From: RGIG8597 sp045133795
Lineage (GTDB): Bacteria; Spirochaetota; GWE2-31-10
Direction: 5' to 3'
Assembly: GCA_045133795.1 (NCBI GenBank)
Contig: JBGUUT010000126.1
Span: forward strand, 1 to 64,000
Length of the DNA stretch: 64,000 bases
The translations under genes were made by a program, and so were the position numbers. Numbering within the stretch: position 1 is the first letter of the stretch; the number at the start of each line of letters is the position of its first letter. A model generated the notes under the pieces. It searched no databases and was not told the origin of the DNA. It saw only the letters and a list, made by a program, of their open reading frames with translations. Positions 34,525-43,290 of the stretch are shown here, one piece after another.

Positions 34525-36675
34525 TTAAACTTTAAATTGGTCGATTTGACTGCTGATTTCATCGATAGAGTCTATTAATTTAGGAGTAATGTCATTTAAT
34601 TCATTACCGGAGTCTTTTATTTTTGAAGTTTGCTCTGTTATTAATGCCATGCATTTTTGCATTTCTCCCGTAATTTCGTGAAGATGTTTTATTTCCTCAA
34701 GAATGGATTGGTTGCCTATTGACATTCTTTTGCTGGCGTTACGAACATCTGTGGTATTGTTATTCATTGTATATAATGAATCGAATATTTGCTTTGAACC
34801 TTCGTTTTGTTCGTCCATCGATTTTCTTATACTGAGAATCATTTCATTTGTAGAGTTTATAAGTGCGGAAACTCTTGAAAATGCTTCCATTGATTCAATT
34901 GATGCTTGTACTACATCTTTAATAGAACCGGTGATTTTGTTTAATTGCTCATTAATTCTGTTTGATTCCAATGAAGAACTTTCAGAAAGTTTTTTTATTT
35001 CATCGGCTACAACACTGAATCCTTTTCCTGATTCTCCGGCGTGAGCTGCTTCGATTGCGGCATTTATAGCAAGAAGATTTGTTTGTTGTGCGATGGTAGA
35101 AATAATAGTGTTTGCATTTTGCAAAGTTTGAGATTGTATTTCAATGTCTTTAATTTTTTGACTTACCAATTCCTGCTTTTTTATTCCGACGTTTGTATTG
35201 TTGAATAACAAAGCAAAGGAGTCAGCCATTGTGTCTATTGATTTATCGACAGATGAAATATTTCCTATCATTTGTTCTATGGCGGAGGAGGCACGAGTAA
35301 CTCCGGTTGCTTGTTTTTCTATCATGTCTTCTAAAGATTGTATGTTTTCGGAGATTTCAGTTACGGAACTTGTAGTTGAATTAATGCTGTTTCCCTGTGT
35401 TGTAATTTGAACTTGCATATCTTCAATATCTAAAAAAAGAGATGATATGGAACTGGTTGTGGCGGATGTATTTTCTTTCATTATTTTGCCGACATTAGTA
35501 AGATTTTCCTTTGACTCTTTTATGTCGGTAATTATATTTTGCAGTTTTTCTTCAAAGAGATTGAAACTCTGTACAACAGCACCGATTTCGTCGTCTGATG
35601 AAATTATAATACGTTTTGTAAGGTCGGCATGACCGGTTGCGATTTCGTTAATTGCAGATTTTACAATGTTAAGCGGTCCGATAGAACGAGAAATAATAAA
35701 ACCAACAATAAAAACAGAAATTAAAGTAAGGAATGTAACGTAAATTATAATGATATTTCGTACTCGGTTTATCCCTTTTTGAAAGTCATTGTAAGGGACG
35801 GAAATTATGGCAGTCCATTGAGTTTCCGGTATTTTTTGAAAAGCTAAAATATAAGCTTGATTGTCTTGAGTAAATTTAATTACACCTTTTTCTTCTGTTT
35901 TAATTTTTGAAATTTTTTCTATGTATTCTTTATTTTCAGATGCTGATGCATTTGTGAATAAATTCTCAACGTAAAAGTTTTCATAATTTGTATTATTTTC
36001 TAGATATTTTTCAGAGGCAACAATTGTTCCCGGAGAGTGAAATTCAGAAAATGCTTCATTTTTTCCGCCGATACCGTCTTGTAAAGTTATTAAAAATGCG
36101 GAACGATTGTCACCGGCTTTATGATTTATGGCAAGTTGGCTTAATTGCAGACCGTCGATTACACAAAAAAGCACGTTTACAACTTTATTATTTTCGTCAA
36201 AGACGGGAACTGAATAAAATATCGCAGGGGCATTTGTAACTTTGTTGATAAAAGGGTCGCTTACGAATCTTTTTCCGGTTGTATATGGATGTTGAAAATA
36301 TTTTCTTTCGGTAAAAGGAATTTTCTTTACACCGTTGTTTATCCATGCAAAACCTTTTGTATCAAGAATGCATACGTCAATGTAATCTTTATTGCTATAC
36401 ATTGCTTCATAAATAGTATGAGTTTTTTCCAACAAATCAATATTAGAATTTCTTATTTCCGGTAAAGCGGCAAGAGTCTCTAACATTTTAAACTCTCGTT
36501 CATTTTTCGCTTTTATAGTATCAACTGTTGCATGAACGGATTCTATAAGAGCATTTGTCATTTCTTCTTCAAGGCTGTGTTTGGCACTTCTTATAGAAAT
36601 TAATGCAATAGAAGCAAAAGACAATATCATGATAATTAAAACTATAAGACCGATTTTTAATTTTAAGCTTTTCAT
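34525..36675 (-). CDS. Methyl-accepting chemotaxis protein (Cache-HAMP-MCP signal)
   Basis: A 716-residue transmembrane receptor. TM1 is at about 5-28 ([20 protein letters not shown]). A periplasmic double-Cache-like sensor spans about 30-300, with [15 protein letters not shown] and [21 protein letters not shown]2 (about 300-325) is followed by HAMP and a long signalling hairpin whose tip contains [20 protein letters not shown]. It signals through CheA/CheW to the flagellar motors. The ligand is unknown; Cache domains often bind amino or carboxylic acids. The start was set at 36675, with GGAG inside the longer frame as ribosome site. It has no C-terminal CheR-tethering pentapeptide. Confidence 0.92.
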   Translation of the reverse strand: MKSLKLKIGLIVLIIMILSFASIALISIRSAKHSLEEEMTNALIESVHATVDTIKAKNEREFKMLETLAALPEIRNSNIDLLEKTHTIYEAMYSNKDYIDVCILDTKGFAWINNGVKKIPFTERKYFQHPYTTGKRFVSDPFINKVTNAPAIFYSVPVFDENNKVVNVLFCVIDGLQLSQLAINHKAGDNRSAFLITLQDGIGGKNEAFSEFHSPGTIVASEKYLENNTNYENFYVENLFTNASASENKEYIEKISKIKTEEKGVIKFTQDNQAYILAFQKIPETQWTAIISVPYNDFQKGINRVRNIIIIYVTFLTLISVFIVGFIISRSIGPLNIVKSAINEIATGHADLTKRIIISSDDEIGAVVQSFNLFEEKLQNIITDIKESKENLTNVGKIMKENTSATTSSISSLFLDIEDMQVQITTQGNSINSTTSSVTEISENIQSLEDMIEKQATGVTRASSAIEQMIGNISSVDKSIDTMADSFALLFNNTNVGIKKQELVSQKIKDIEIQSQTLQNANTIISTIAQQTNLLAINAAIEAAHAGESGKGFSVVADEIKKLSESSSLESNRINEQLNKITGSIKDVVQASIESMEAFSRVSALINSTNEMILSIRKSMDEQNEGSKQIFDSLYTMNNNTTDVRNASKRMSIGNQSILEEIKHLHEITGEMQKCMALITEQTSKIKDSGNELNDITPKLIDSIDEISSQIDQFKV

Positions 36676-36713
36676 TGATTTCTCCATTCTGATAAGAAAA
36701 AAATTAACAAATT

Positions 36714-36743
36714 ATTATACTTTTATAAATGTATTAATGTAAA
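36714..36743 (-). promoter_or_regulatory. Promoter of the chemoreceptor gene
   Basis: Minus strand: -35 TTTACA (36743-36738), 18-nt spacer, perfect -10 TATAAT (36719-36714). It lies between the lgt terminator and the receptor start. Confidence 0.65.
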
Positions 36744-36763
36744 TAAAATATCGTTAATAAAAA

Positions 36764-36806
36764 AAATAGCAGATTAATTAAGAAATTAATCTGCTATTTT
36801 TATTCA
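36764..36806 (-). terminator. Terminator of lgt
   Basis: A 14-bp stem AATAGCAGATTAAT/ATTAATCTGCTATT with a 6-nt loop and flanking A/T runs, just past the lgt stop at 36811. Confidence 0.9.
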
Positions 36807-36810
36807 AAAT

Positions 36811-37884
36811 TTATTTAGTTTTTGTTTTTTCCTTATTAATACAAGGTAAATCTTTGGGCTTGTAGAGATATTTAATAAATAGAGCCAATAAAATCCCGGA
36901 TGCAAACATCAAAAATGAAAGTATTTGTCCCATAGAGAATATTCCGGCAACAGTTCCGATATATTTACCTGATGAAAAATCGGCAAATTGGTAATCCGGT
37001 TGTCGGAAAAATTCAACGATAAAACGTGCGATGGCATAACCGCAAATATAAAATGTACCTTGATAACCTTGTAACGGTTTGTATTTTCTTGTGATAAACC
37101 ACATAACAAGGAACAAAAGAATTCCTTCTAAAAATATTTCATAAATTTGTGAAGGGTGACGCGGAAGATTAATAGCGGTTACAACGGAATTATTTAACAT
37201 CATTTTTCCGACAAGACCGTTTATTGTATCTCCGGCAGCCGTTGTGATAATTCCTGTGGTTTCATTTACTTGCCATTGTAATTTTTCCAAAACTTTTTGT
37301 ACGTCCGGTAAACTCAAAGGCAGTTTTTCGGCATCCGGAAAAATCATTCCTATCGGATTTGCGGTTATTCTTCCGTAAAGTTCGGCATTAATAAAATTCC
37401 CCAAACGTCCGAATGCGTATCCTAACGCTGTTGACGGGAAAATTACGTCGATGGCTTCACGCCAGTCTATCTTTTTGATAGTAGCGTATGTTGCCAATGA
37501 AACAAATATTCCGATTACGGCTCCGTGATATGCCATTCCGGCAAAACCGGTGAATTGTCCGCGTGAATTTATCGGAATCAAAATTTCTGTCAAATGTCTT
37601 GAGAAATACGGCCAATCGTAAACTAAGCAGTAGAATATTCTCCCGCCTAATATTAATCCGATTACTCCTATAAAAAACATGTTATCCAGTCTTTCATCAT
37701 TGAGAGTTTTCAGTTTGTCTTTGTAGTAACGAATTTGATAATGTGCCAGAACTAAGAAAATAAGAAGTCCGACGATATACATAACTCCGTACCAGCGAAT
37801 AACACCTAAAAATGATAATGCCGGCGGAAAGTTTACTCCGGCAAAAACTTCGGGTTTGAGCCAGGATGGAAAATAATTTGGCAT
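36811..37884 (-). CDS. lgt: Phosphatidylglycerol:prolipoprotein diacylglyceryl transferase
   Basis: A 357-residue polytopic inner-membrane protein. The Lgt signature GRLGNFINAELYGR is present, as are the AYHGAVIGI helix and the HPSQIYE motif. It transfers diacylglycerol from phosphatidylglycerol to the lipobox Cys of prolipoproteins, the first step of lipoprotein maturation, and so would act on several products in this window. It is longer than E. coli Lgt because of an insertion after the signature (about residues 175-215). A GAGGACAAC ribosome site precedes the ATG. It is monocistronic, with a terminator. Confidence 0.95.
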   Translation of the reverse strand: MPNYFPSWLKPEVFAGVNFPPALSFLGVIRWYGVMYIVGLLIFLVLAHYQIRYYKDKLKTLNDERLDNMFFIGVIGLILGGRIFYCLVYDWPYFSRHLTEILIPINSRGQFTGFAGMAYHGAVIGIFVSLATYATIKKIDWREAIDVIFPSTALGYAFGRLGNFINAELYGRITANPIGMIFPDAEKLPLSLPDVQKVLEKLQWQVNETTGIITTAAGDTINGLVGKMMLNNSVVTAINLPRHPSQIYEIFLEGILLFLVMWFITRKYKPLQGYQGTFYICGYAIARFIVEFFRQPDYQFADFSSGKYIGTVAGIFSMGQILSFLMFASGILLALFIKYLYKPKDLPCINKEKTKTK

Positions 37885-38056
37885 GTTGTCCTCTTTTAAA
37901 AATTAAAAATTTTGTTTGAAGTATCATTACTAATGAAAAAAATCAATATAAATACAAAATTAGACAAGCTAAAATACTTGCTTAAAAGCTATTTTAATTC
38001 TAATATGCACAAATTTTTTCTAGTTTACATTATAGAAAGATTTTATGGAGGAAAGC

Positions 38057-39301
38057 GTGAAAATTTGGATAAAAATGCTTATTGCAATGATTTTTGGAGT
38101 TGTTCTGGCAATATTTTTACCGGCAGATAATGCTTCATTTAAAACAATATTACCGTTGTTGTCGAAAATCTCGTTAAATATATTGTTATATTTTGCAGTG
38201 TTGCATACTTTTGTAAAATTTTATGTCGGTATTGTTAATTTGAAGCAAAAGAAGTTAACTGTCAGAAAATCATTAATTGTTTTCTTTTTATGTGTATTGG
38301 CATCTTTAGGATTTACGGCTGCAATATCGGTTTTTGCGATGAATATTTTTTCATCACCTCAAGAATCGTTTTTTAATTTTAATCAACATTCTTCTTATAA
38401 AATGCAGTTGTTTACGTTTTCAGATTTGCTTTTGAATATTTTTCCGGATAATGCAGCAACCATTCTTACAAAAAGTACTTCTTTTTTATTTCCGTTGTTA
38501 GTTTTAGCATTAATATTGGCTTTAGGTTCATTAAAGAACGGAAAAAAAGCAGAACCGTTTTATGATATTATGAATTCTTTAGGCGGCATTCTTGATACGA
38601 TTGAATTTTATGTATTAGAATTTGCTCCGATATTTTCATTTTTTATTATTGCAGCTTTTATTCGTTACGGATTTTCGGACGTTTCGAATATTGCGATAAT
38701 TCTTCGTCCTATCGGAATAATTGTTGTGGTATGTATGGTAACTCTTGCGGTTATTTCCGTTTTCTTTCATGTATTTTTTAAAATTAATCCGACATATTAT
38801 TATCGAAATATTTTAGGTGCAGCTCTTGTCGGTGCTGCTACCGGAAATGTTATTTCGACAATCGTTCCGTTAAATTTGCATTTGAAACGTAATGTAAAAT
38901 TGAATCATGATATTGTTGATATTTTGGTTCCTATGGGAAGTATTTTGAATCAAACCGGAACGGTAATTGTATCTACGGTAGTTTTAATGTCCATAATTGT
39001 AGGTTATTCTTTAAATATTCTCACATTGGAATTGCAGTTTTCTATTTTTATGTTGGTGATTTTATTTTCTTTCAGACTGGACGGAAGTACAGAATTTACT
39101 TTCCTTGTCTTGATAGCAATGATATTTAAAGTTCCGAGTTTACATTTGGAAGAATCAAGTTATTTGTTGTTTATAGGGTTAGCTCCTTTGTTTTCACGTA
39201 TTGCCGTATTTATAAATGTTTTTACCAGCGGAATTTATACATTGATGGCTGCACGTTATGTGTCCGGTATACAGCCGATGGAAAATCAAGATTTAATTTA
39301 A
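38057..39301 (+). CDS. Dicarboxylate/amino acid:cation symporter (DAACS family)
   Basis: A 414-residue membrane protein. The C-terminal half has the family pattern: a re-entrant serine-rich-type loop (LGAALVGAATGNVISTIVPLN), a HDIVDILVPMGSILNQTGT segment corresponding to the NMDGT region, and DGSTEFTFLVLIAMIF. It probably imports glutamate, aspartate or C4-dicarboxylates with Na+ or H+. The GTG start at 38057 is preferred over ATG 38045, since the GGAGG ribosome site lies between them. It is followed after 17 bp by the hydrolase and Mur ligase genes. Confidence 0.8.
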   Translation: MKIWIKMLIAMIFGVVLAIFLPADNASFKTILPLLSKISLNILLYFAVLHTFVKFYVGIVNLKQKKLTVRKSLIVFFLCVLASLGFTAAISVFAMNIFSSPQESFFNFNQHSSYKMQLFTFSDLLLNIFPDNAATILTKSTSFLFPLLVLALILALGSLKNGKKAEPFYDIMNSLGGILDTIEFYVLEFAPIFSFFIIAAFIRYGFSDVSNIAIILRPIGIIVVVCMVTLAVISVFFHVFFKINPTYYYRNILGAALVGAATGNVISTIVPLNLHLKRNVKLNHDIVDILVPMGSILNQTGTVIVSTVVLMSIIVGYSLNILTLELQFSIFMLVILFSFRLDGSTEFTFLVLIAMIFKVPSLHLEESSYLLFIGLAPLFSRIAVFINVFTSGIYTLMAARYVSGIQPMENQDLI

Positions 39302-39318
39302 AATCAAGGATTTGATAA

Positions 39319-40080
39319 ATGATTGAAAAAAGTTATCAGACAGTAGACGGCCGTGTAATTTCTTATTGTGATAATGAAGCATTTGATAAAAAAACTGTTG
39401 TATTTCTTCATGGTTGGGGGTGCGATAAGGAAAATCTTCGTGGGATTTATTTGTTATTATGTGAAGATTTTCGTGTTATTTCAATAGATTTACCGGGATT
39501 CGGGAAGAGTAACCGGCCGGCGGAAACTTGGGGCAGTAGTGATTATGCAAAAGACATTGCTGGCTTTTTGAAAAGTTGCGGAATAGAAAAATATAGTTTG
39601 TTCGGACATTCTTTTGGTGGCAAGATCGCTTTTCTTATTGCTTATTTATATCCACAAAATGTGGAAAGATTGGTTTTAATGGCTGCAAATGTTTTGCGTA
39701 ATCGTCACGGTTTGGCGTGGTATTGGAAAGTTTGGACTTACAAGCTGATGAAAAAAGTTATGAGTATTTTTTATTCTCGTGAGAAAATTGAAGAGTGGAA
39801 AAAAAGATTTGGTTCTGAAGATTATAAAATGTCAGAAGGTATGCGTGATATTTTAGTCAAAGAAGTCAATGAAGATTTTTCATCTTTGTTGTCGAAAGTG
39901 AATATTCCGGTTTTTTTATATTGGGGAAAAAAAGATACAGCAACTCCGCTTTGGATGGCAAAGAAAATAAATCGCAATTTATCAGATTGCGGAATGTTTG
40001 TAGTTGATAACGGAACTCATTATCCTTTTTTGCAGGATATGAGGATTGTTTCGATAATAAAAACTTTTATTTTGAATTGA
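39319..40080 (+). CDS. Alpha/beta-fold hydrolase
   Basis: A 253-residue protein with no signal peptide. It has the oxyanion-loop strand VVFLHGWGCDKENLRG, nucleophile elbow GHSFGGKIA (Ser about 97), a cap region (about 130-195), catalytic Asp in WGKKDTATP and His in NGTHYPFL. The triad is complete, so it should be an active esterase, lipase or amidase. The gene lies between a symporter and a membrane Mur ligase with gaps of 17 and 7 bp, hinting at a shared cell-wall or amino-acid task, but the substrate is unknown. Confidence 0.85.
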   Translation: MIEKSYQTVDGRVISYCDNEAFDKKTVVFLHGWGCDKENLRGIYLLLCEDFRVISIDLPGFGKSNRPAETWGSSDYAKDIAGFLKSCGIEKYSLFGHSFGGKIAFLIAYLYPQNVERLVLMAANVLRNRHGLAWYWKVWTYKLMKKVMSIFYSREKIEEWKKRFGSEDYKMSEGMRDILVKEVNEDFSSLLSKVNIPVFLYWGKKDTATPLWMAKKINRNLSDCGMFVVDNGTHYPFLQDMRIVSIIKTFILN

Positions 40081-40087
40081 GGGATTT

Positions 40088-41770
40088 ATGTTTACGCTGA
40101 TGTTTGTTTTTTTCTTGGCGGGTTTGTGTTTTGTCAAGATTATTATTCAAGGTATTTATTTGATTCATAAATTACAACAAGTAGGGTATAGCAATGCCAA
40201 AATGTTGACGTGGTTGGAAGGTGCGGTTTATAGAAAAGTTTTGGTTTGGAACTTGTTCGAATTGTTTATTCCGTTATTGGTAATTTTGATATTTTATTTT
40301 GTAACTAAAGGTCAATTATCTCTATATAAATGGATTACTTCTATTGTAATGGTAAGTGTTTTTATGTGGAAAATTATTCACCCTTTTATTGCCGGGTGGA
40401 TGGGGCCGAGAGCTAATTACAAGAAGCCTTTGGTTTATACGGCTCGTGTAAAACGTCTAATGTTTACATTGTGTCTTTTGGTGTTTATAATATTATTGCT
40501 TACTTTTTCATCGGTAATTTACCCTATAGAGAGTTTTTCTCTCAGTTCTTGGAACTTTTTACGTTACAATGCGTTTATTTTGCTTTACAGTGTTTTAACT
40601 CCTATTTTTATATTAATTGCTAATTTATTAAATGCTCCGGCAGAAATGCTTGTTCGTCATATCTATTTTGTAAAAGCTAAAAATAAACTTAAAAAATCGC
40701 AAATTGATTCTATCGGTATAACCGGAAGTTTTGGGAAAACGTCGACAAAATTTTTTTTGGCAAGCATACTGAATTCTAAATACAAAACGCTAACAACGCC
40801 CTCATCTTTTAATACACCTATGGGAATTTCTAAAGTGTTAAACGGGGAGGATTTAAATGATTATAAATATTTTACGGCAGAAATGGGAGCGGATCATGTC
40901 GGTGATATAAAAGAACTTTGTAATTTAGTTCAGCCTAAAGCCGGAATTATTACGGCCGTAGGAATTCAACACCTTGAGACATTTGGAACTCCTGAAAATA
41001 TTTTAAAGACAAAATTAGAGCTTTTTGACGCAATTCCGGATGAAGGCTTCGGTATTTATAATTATGATTGTACTATGTTGCGTAACGAAATTGCGGAGCG
41101 TTCTTATAATTTCCCTTTATATACGTACAGTGTTGAACCGCAAAATTTTTCGAGTGTTGATTTGTATGCCAAAGATATTATTCAAAGCCGTGAAGGTTTG
41201 TCTTTTTTGGCAATTTTTAAGGACGGCAGAGAATTAAAAATAAAAACCGGTTTATTAGGACGTCATAATGTACAAAATCTTTTAGCAGTGATTTTGGCAG
41301 CGTGGAAAAGCGGATTAAGTGATAAAGAAATAGAGTTTGGAATGAGAAATATTGAAGCTGTGGAACATCGTCTAAAACGTATAGATTCCGGTAGCGGTGT
41401 TTTAGTTTTAGATGATGCTTTTAATTCGAATTATAACGGTGCGATTGAAGCTGTAAATGTATTAAATGAAATCGGAGAACATAAAAAGATAATTGTTACA
41501 CCCGGATTCGTAGAATTGGGCGAAATGGAAGAAGAACAAAATCGAAAGTTCGGTAATTATATGGCATCAAAAATTGATTATGCAATTCTTGTCGGAGGGG
41601 GAAAAAGTATGTCTATCCGTGACGGACTTTTGGATAACGGTTTTATTTATGACCATATTTTTTATGTAAACAGCTTATCTGAGGCTCAGGAAGTTTTGGC
41701 TAAGATATTGAGTTTTGGTGATGTTGTTTTATTTGAAAATGATTTGCCGGATGTCTATTCTGGTAAATAG
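40088..41770 (+). CDS. Membrane-anchored Mur ligase family protein (MurF-like)
   Basis: A 560-residue protein. Residues 1-190 hold several transmembrane helices (MFTLMFVFFLAGLCFVKIII, LLVILIFYFV, LMFTLCLLVFIILLLTFSS, LLYSVLTPIFILIANLL). Residues 205-560 are a Mur ligase: ATP loop GITGSFGKTSTK, AEMGADHVGDIKEL, AVGIQHLETFGT and LVLDDAFNSNYNGA, the order seen in MurF. MurF adds D-Ala-D-Ala to the UDP-MurNAc-tripeptide in the cytoplasm. The membrane domain is not part of standard MurF, so this may be a second, specialised ligase. Operon partners are the symporter and hydrolase. Confidence 0.8.
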   Translation: MFTLMFVFFLAGLCFVKIIIQGIYLIHKLQQVGYSNAKMLTWLEGAVYRKVLVWNLFELFIPLLVILIFYFVTKGQLSLYKWITSIVMVSVFMWKIIHPFIAGWMGPRANYKKPLVYTARVKRLMFTLCLLVFIILLLTFSSVIYPIESFSLSSWNFLRYNAFILLYSVLTPIFILIANLLNAPAEMLVRHIYFVKAKNKLKKSQIDSIGITGSFGKTSTKFFLASILNSKYKTLTTPSSFNTPMGISKVLNGEDLNDYKYFTAEMGADHVGDIKELCNLVQPKAGIITAVGIQHLETFGTPENILKTKLELFDAIPDEGFGIYNYDCTMLRNEIAERSYNFPLYTYSVEPQNFSSVDLYAKDIIQSREGLSFLAIFKDGRELKIKTGLLGRHNVQNLLAVILAAWKSGLSDKEIEFGMRNIEAVEHRLKRIDSGSGVLVLDDAFNSNYNGAIEAVNVLNEIGEHKKIIVTPGFVELGEMEEEQNRKFGNYMASKIDYAILVGGGKSMSIRDGLLDNGFIYDHIFYVNSLSEAQEVLAKILSFGDVVLFENDLPDVYSGK

Positions 41771-41795
41771 AATTTTTTCAGTGAAGAAAATAGGG

Positions 41796-41833
41796 TATTT
41801 TATGAGTAAAAAATATTTTTTATTCATAAAATA
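41796..41833. repeat. 38-bp AT-rich near-perfect palindrome
   Basis: Arms TATTTTATGA and TCATAAAATA enclose a further near-complementary centre, with one mismatch in 19 bp. It lies 26 bp after the Mur ligase stop and 28 bp before the malE -35 box. It is not followed by a T-run on the plus strand, so it is not a standard terminator for the Mur ligase gene. Confidence 0.8.
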
Positions 41834-41860
41834 AAAAAAAACTATTTTTTAGAAAAATAA

Positions 41861-41888
41861 TTGACACGGGATTTTTATAGAGTATTAT
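41861..41888 (+). promoter_or_regulatory. Promoter of malE-malF-malG
   Basis: Perfect -35 TTGACA at 41861, 16-nt spacer, -10 TATTAT at 41883. The leader is about 33 nt, with an AAGGAGAAAAGA ribosome site. Confidence 0.75.
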
Positions 41889-41927
41889 AGATATGTTTTT
41901 AATACTTTATTAATTAAGGAGAAAAGA

Positions 41928-43148
41928 ATGCGAAGATTAGGAATCTTGTTTGTTACAGCCCTAATGACTCTATTGACTATAGTTCCTTCTTTTGGTGCTA
42001 GAAAGAAAATAGAAGTTTGGTGTACAGACAAAGAAGTTGCAGGGCTTGAACCTGTAGCGAGAGAATTCAAAAAGAAGAACAAGGTTGAAGTTGAAATCGT
42101 TGTTCAAGCAGAAGTTCGTTCTAAGTACAAACAAGCTGCTATTGCAAAAACAGGACCAGACATTGTTGTTGGTGCTCACGACTGGGTTGGTGAGTTGGCA
42201 AAAAATGGTGTTATTGGTGAAATTAACCTTTCTAAAAATGATAAGGAAAAATATTTCCCTGTAGCAGTAGAAGGTTTTACTTACAACGGAAAAATGTACG
42301 GTGTTCCTTATTGTGTAGAAGCAGAAATTTTATTCTATAACAAGAAATTAATTTCTACTCCTCCTGCAACATGGGAAGAATTGTTGGAAACAGCAAAAAA
42401 AATGACTGACGGAAATGGAAAATATGGATTCCTTTACGGAATTGATAACAATTTCTATAATAACTTCCCATTTATCGGTTCTCAAGGTGGATATATCTTC
42501 AAATGGGAACAAGATAAAGGTCGTTTTGATATCTTAGATGTTGGTTTGGATACTCCGGGCTCTATCGATGCTTGTAACTTCATTTACAAACTTGTTCAAG
42601 AAGGTGTTGTTCCACCATCAACAAACAACGGTGTTGTAATTTCTAGCTTCAAAGACGGTAAAGCTGCTATGGTTATGGATGGTCCTTGGAATACTAAAGA
42701 CTATGTAGATAACATGGGTGCTGATGTTGTAGGTGTTTCTAAACTTCCTACATTGAACGGAAAGAAAACTGTTCCTTTTGTTGGAGCAAGAGGTTTTATG
42801 TTGAACAGTGCTTCTAAAGTTCAGGCTGATGCTCTTAGCTTTATGATTAGTTTTGCTGGAGATGAAAAAGGACAAGTTGCTATGTTTAAAGCAGGCGGAA
42901 GACCACCTGCACACGTAAAAGCATGTGAAGAAGCTAAAAAATTAGACCCTAGCGTTGGTGTTGTTATTGAGTCTGTAATGGACGGTGTTCCAATGCCAAA
43001 CGTTAAAGCTATGGCAGTTATTTTCAATTATGCTGCTGGTATGATTGACAAATTCAAAACTGGTGAACAATCAGTAGAAAATGCAGTTAAAACTGCTGTA
43101 AGTACTATCAGAGGAGAACTTTCTGATAAACAAGCTAGATATGAATAA
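41928..43148 (+). CDS. malE: Maltose/maltodextrin ABC transporter substrate-binding protein
   Basis: A 406-residue protein. It has a Sec signal peptide (to PSFGA) without a lipobox, so it is a soluble periplasmic binding protein. The MalE pattern is clear: KIEVWCTDKEVAGLEPVARE, GPDIVVGAHDWVGELAKNG, YGVPYCVEAEILFYNKKL, AAMVMDGPWNTKDYV and PFVGARGFMLN. It binds maltose or maltodextrin and delivers it to MalFG. It has a strong promoter and ribosome site, and a hairpin follows the gene, so it should be made in excess over the permease. Its codon use is more biased than that of its neighbours, as expected for high expression. Confidence 0.9.
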   Translation: MRRLGILFVTALMTLLTIVPSFGARKKIEVWCTDKEVAGLEPVAREFKKKNKVEVEIVVQAEVRSKYKQAAIAKTGPDIVVGAHDWVGELAKNGVIGEINLSKNDKEKYFPVAVEGFTYNGKMYGVPYCVEAEILFYNKKLISTPPATWEELLETAKKMTDGNGKYGFLYGIDNNFYNNFPFIGSQGGYIFKWEQDKGRFDILDVGLDTPGSIDACNFIYKLVQEGVVPPSTNNGVVISSFKDGKAAMVMDGPWNTKDYVDNMGADVVGVSKLPTLNGKKTVPFVGARGFMLNSASKVQADALSFMISFAGDEKGQVAMFKAGGRPPAHVKACEEAKKLDPSVGVVIESVMDGVPMPNVKAMAVIFNYAAGMIDKFKTGEQSVENAVKTAVSTIRGELSDKQARYE

Positions 43149-43162
43149 TATCTGATGTTAAT

Positions 43163-43202
43163 GGTGTAAGTTTCTTTTAGAGGCTTACACCTCTTTTTTG
43201 TA
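43163..43202 (+). terminator. Partial terminator between malE and malF
   Basis: Stem GGTGTAAG/CTTACACC with a 13-nt loop, followed by ctcttttttg. As in many binding-protein operons, it probably lets malE be expressed more than malFG. Confidence 0.7.
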
Positions 43203-43290
43203 TATAAATACTTTTTTATATACTTGAACGTTTTTTATTGGTTTAAAATTAGAAAATAATTATTAACTAAATATAAATGAGGAATATATA

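Noticed and set aside
41796..41833. Terminator of the Mur ligase gene
   Set aside because: The palindrome is followed by an A-run on the plus strand, not a T-run, so it does not fit a Rho-independent terminator for that gene.
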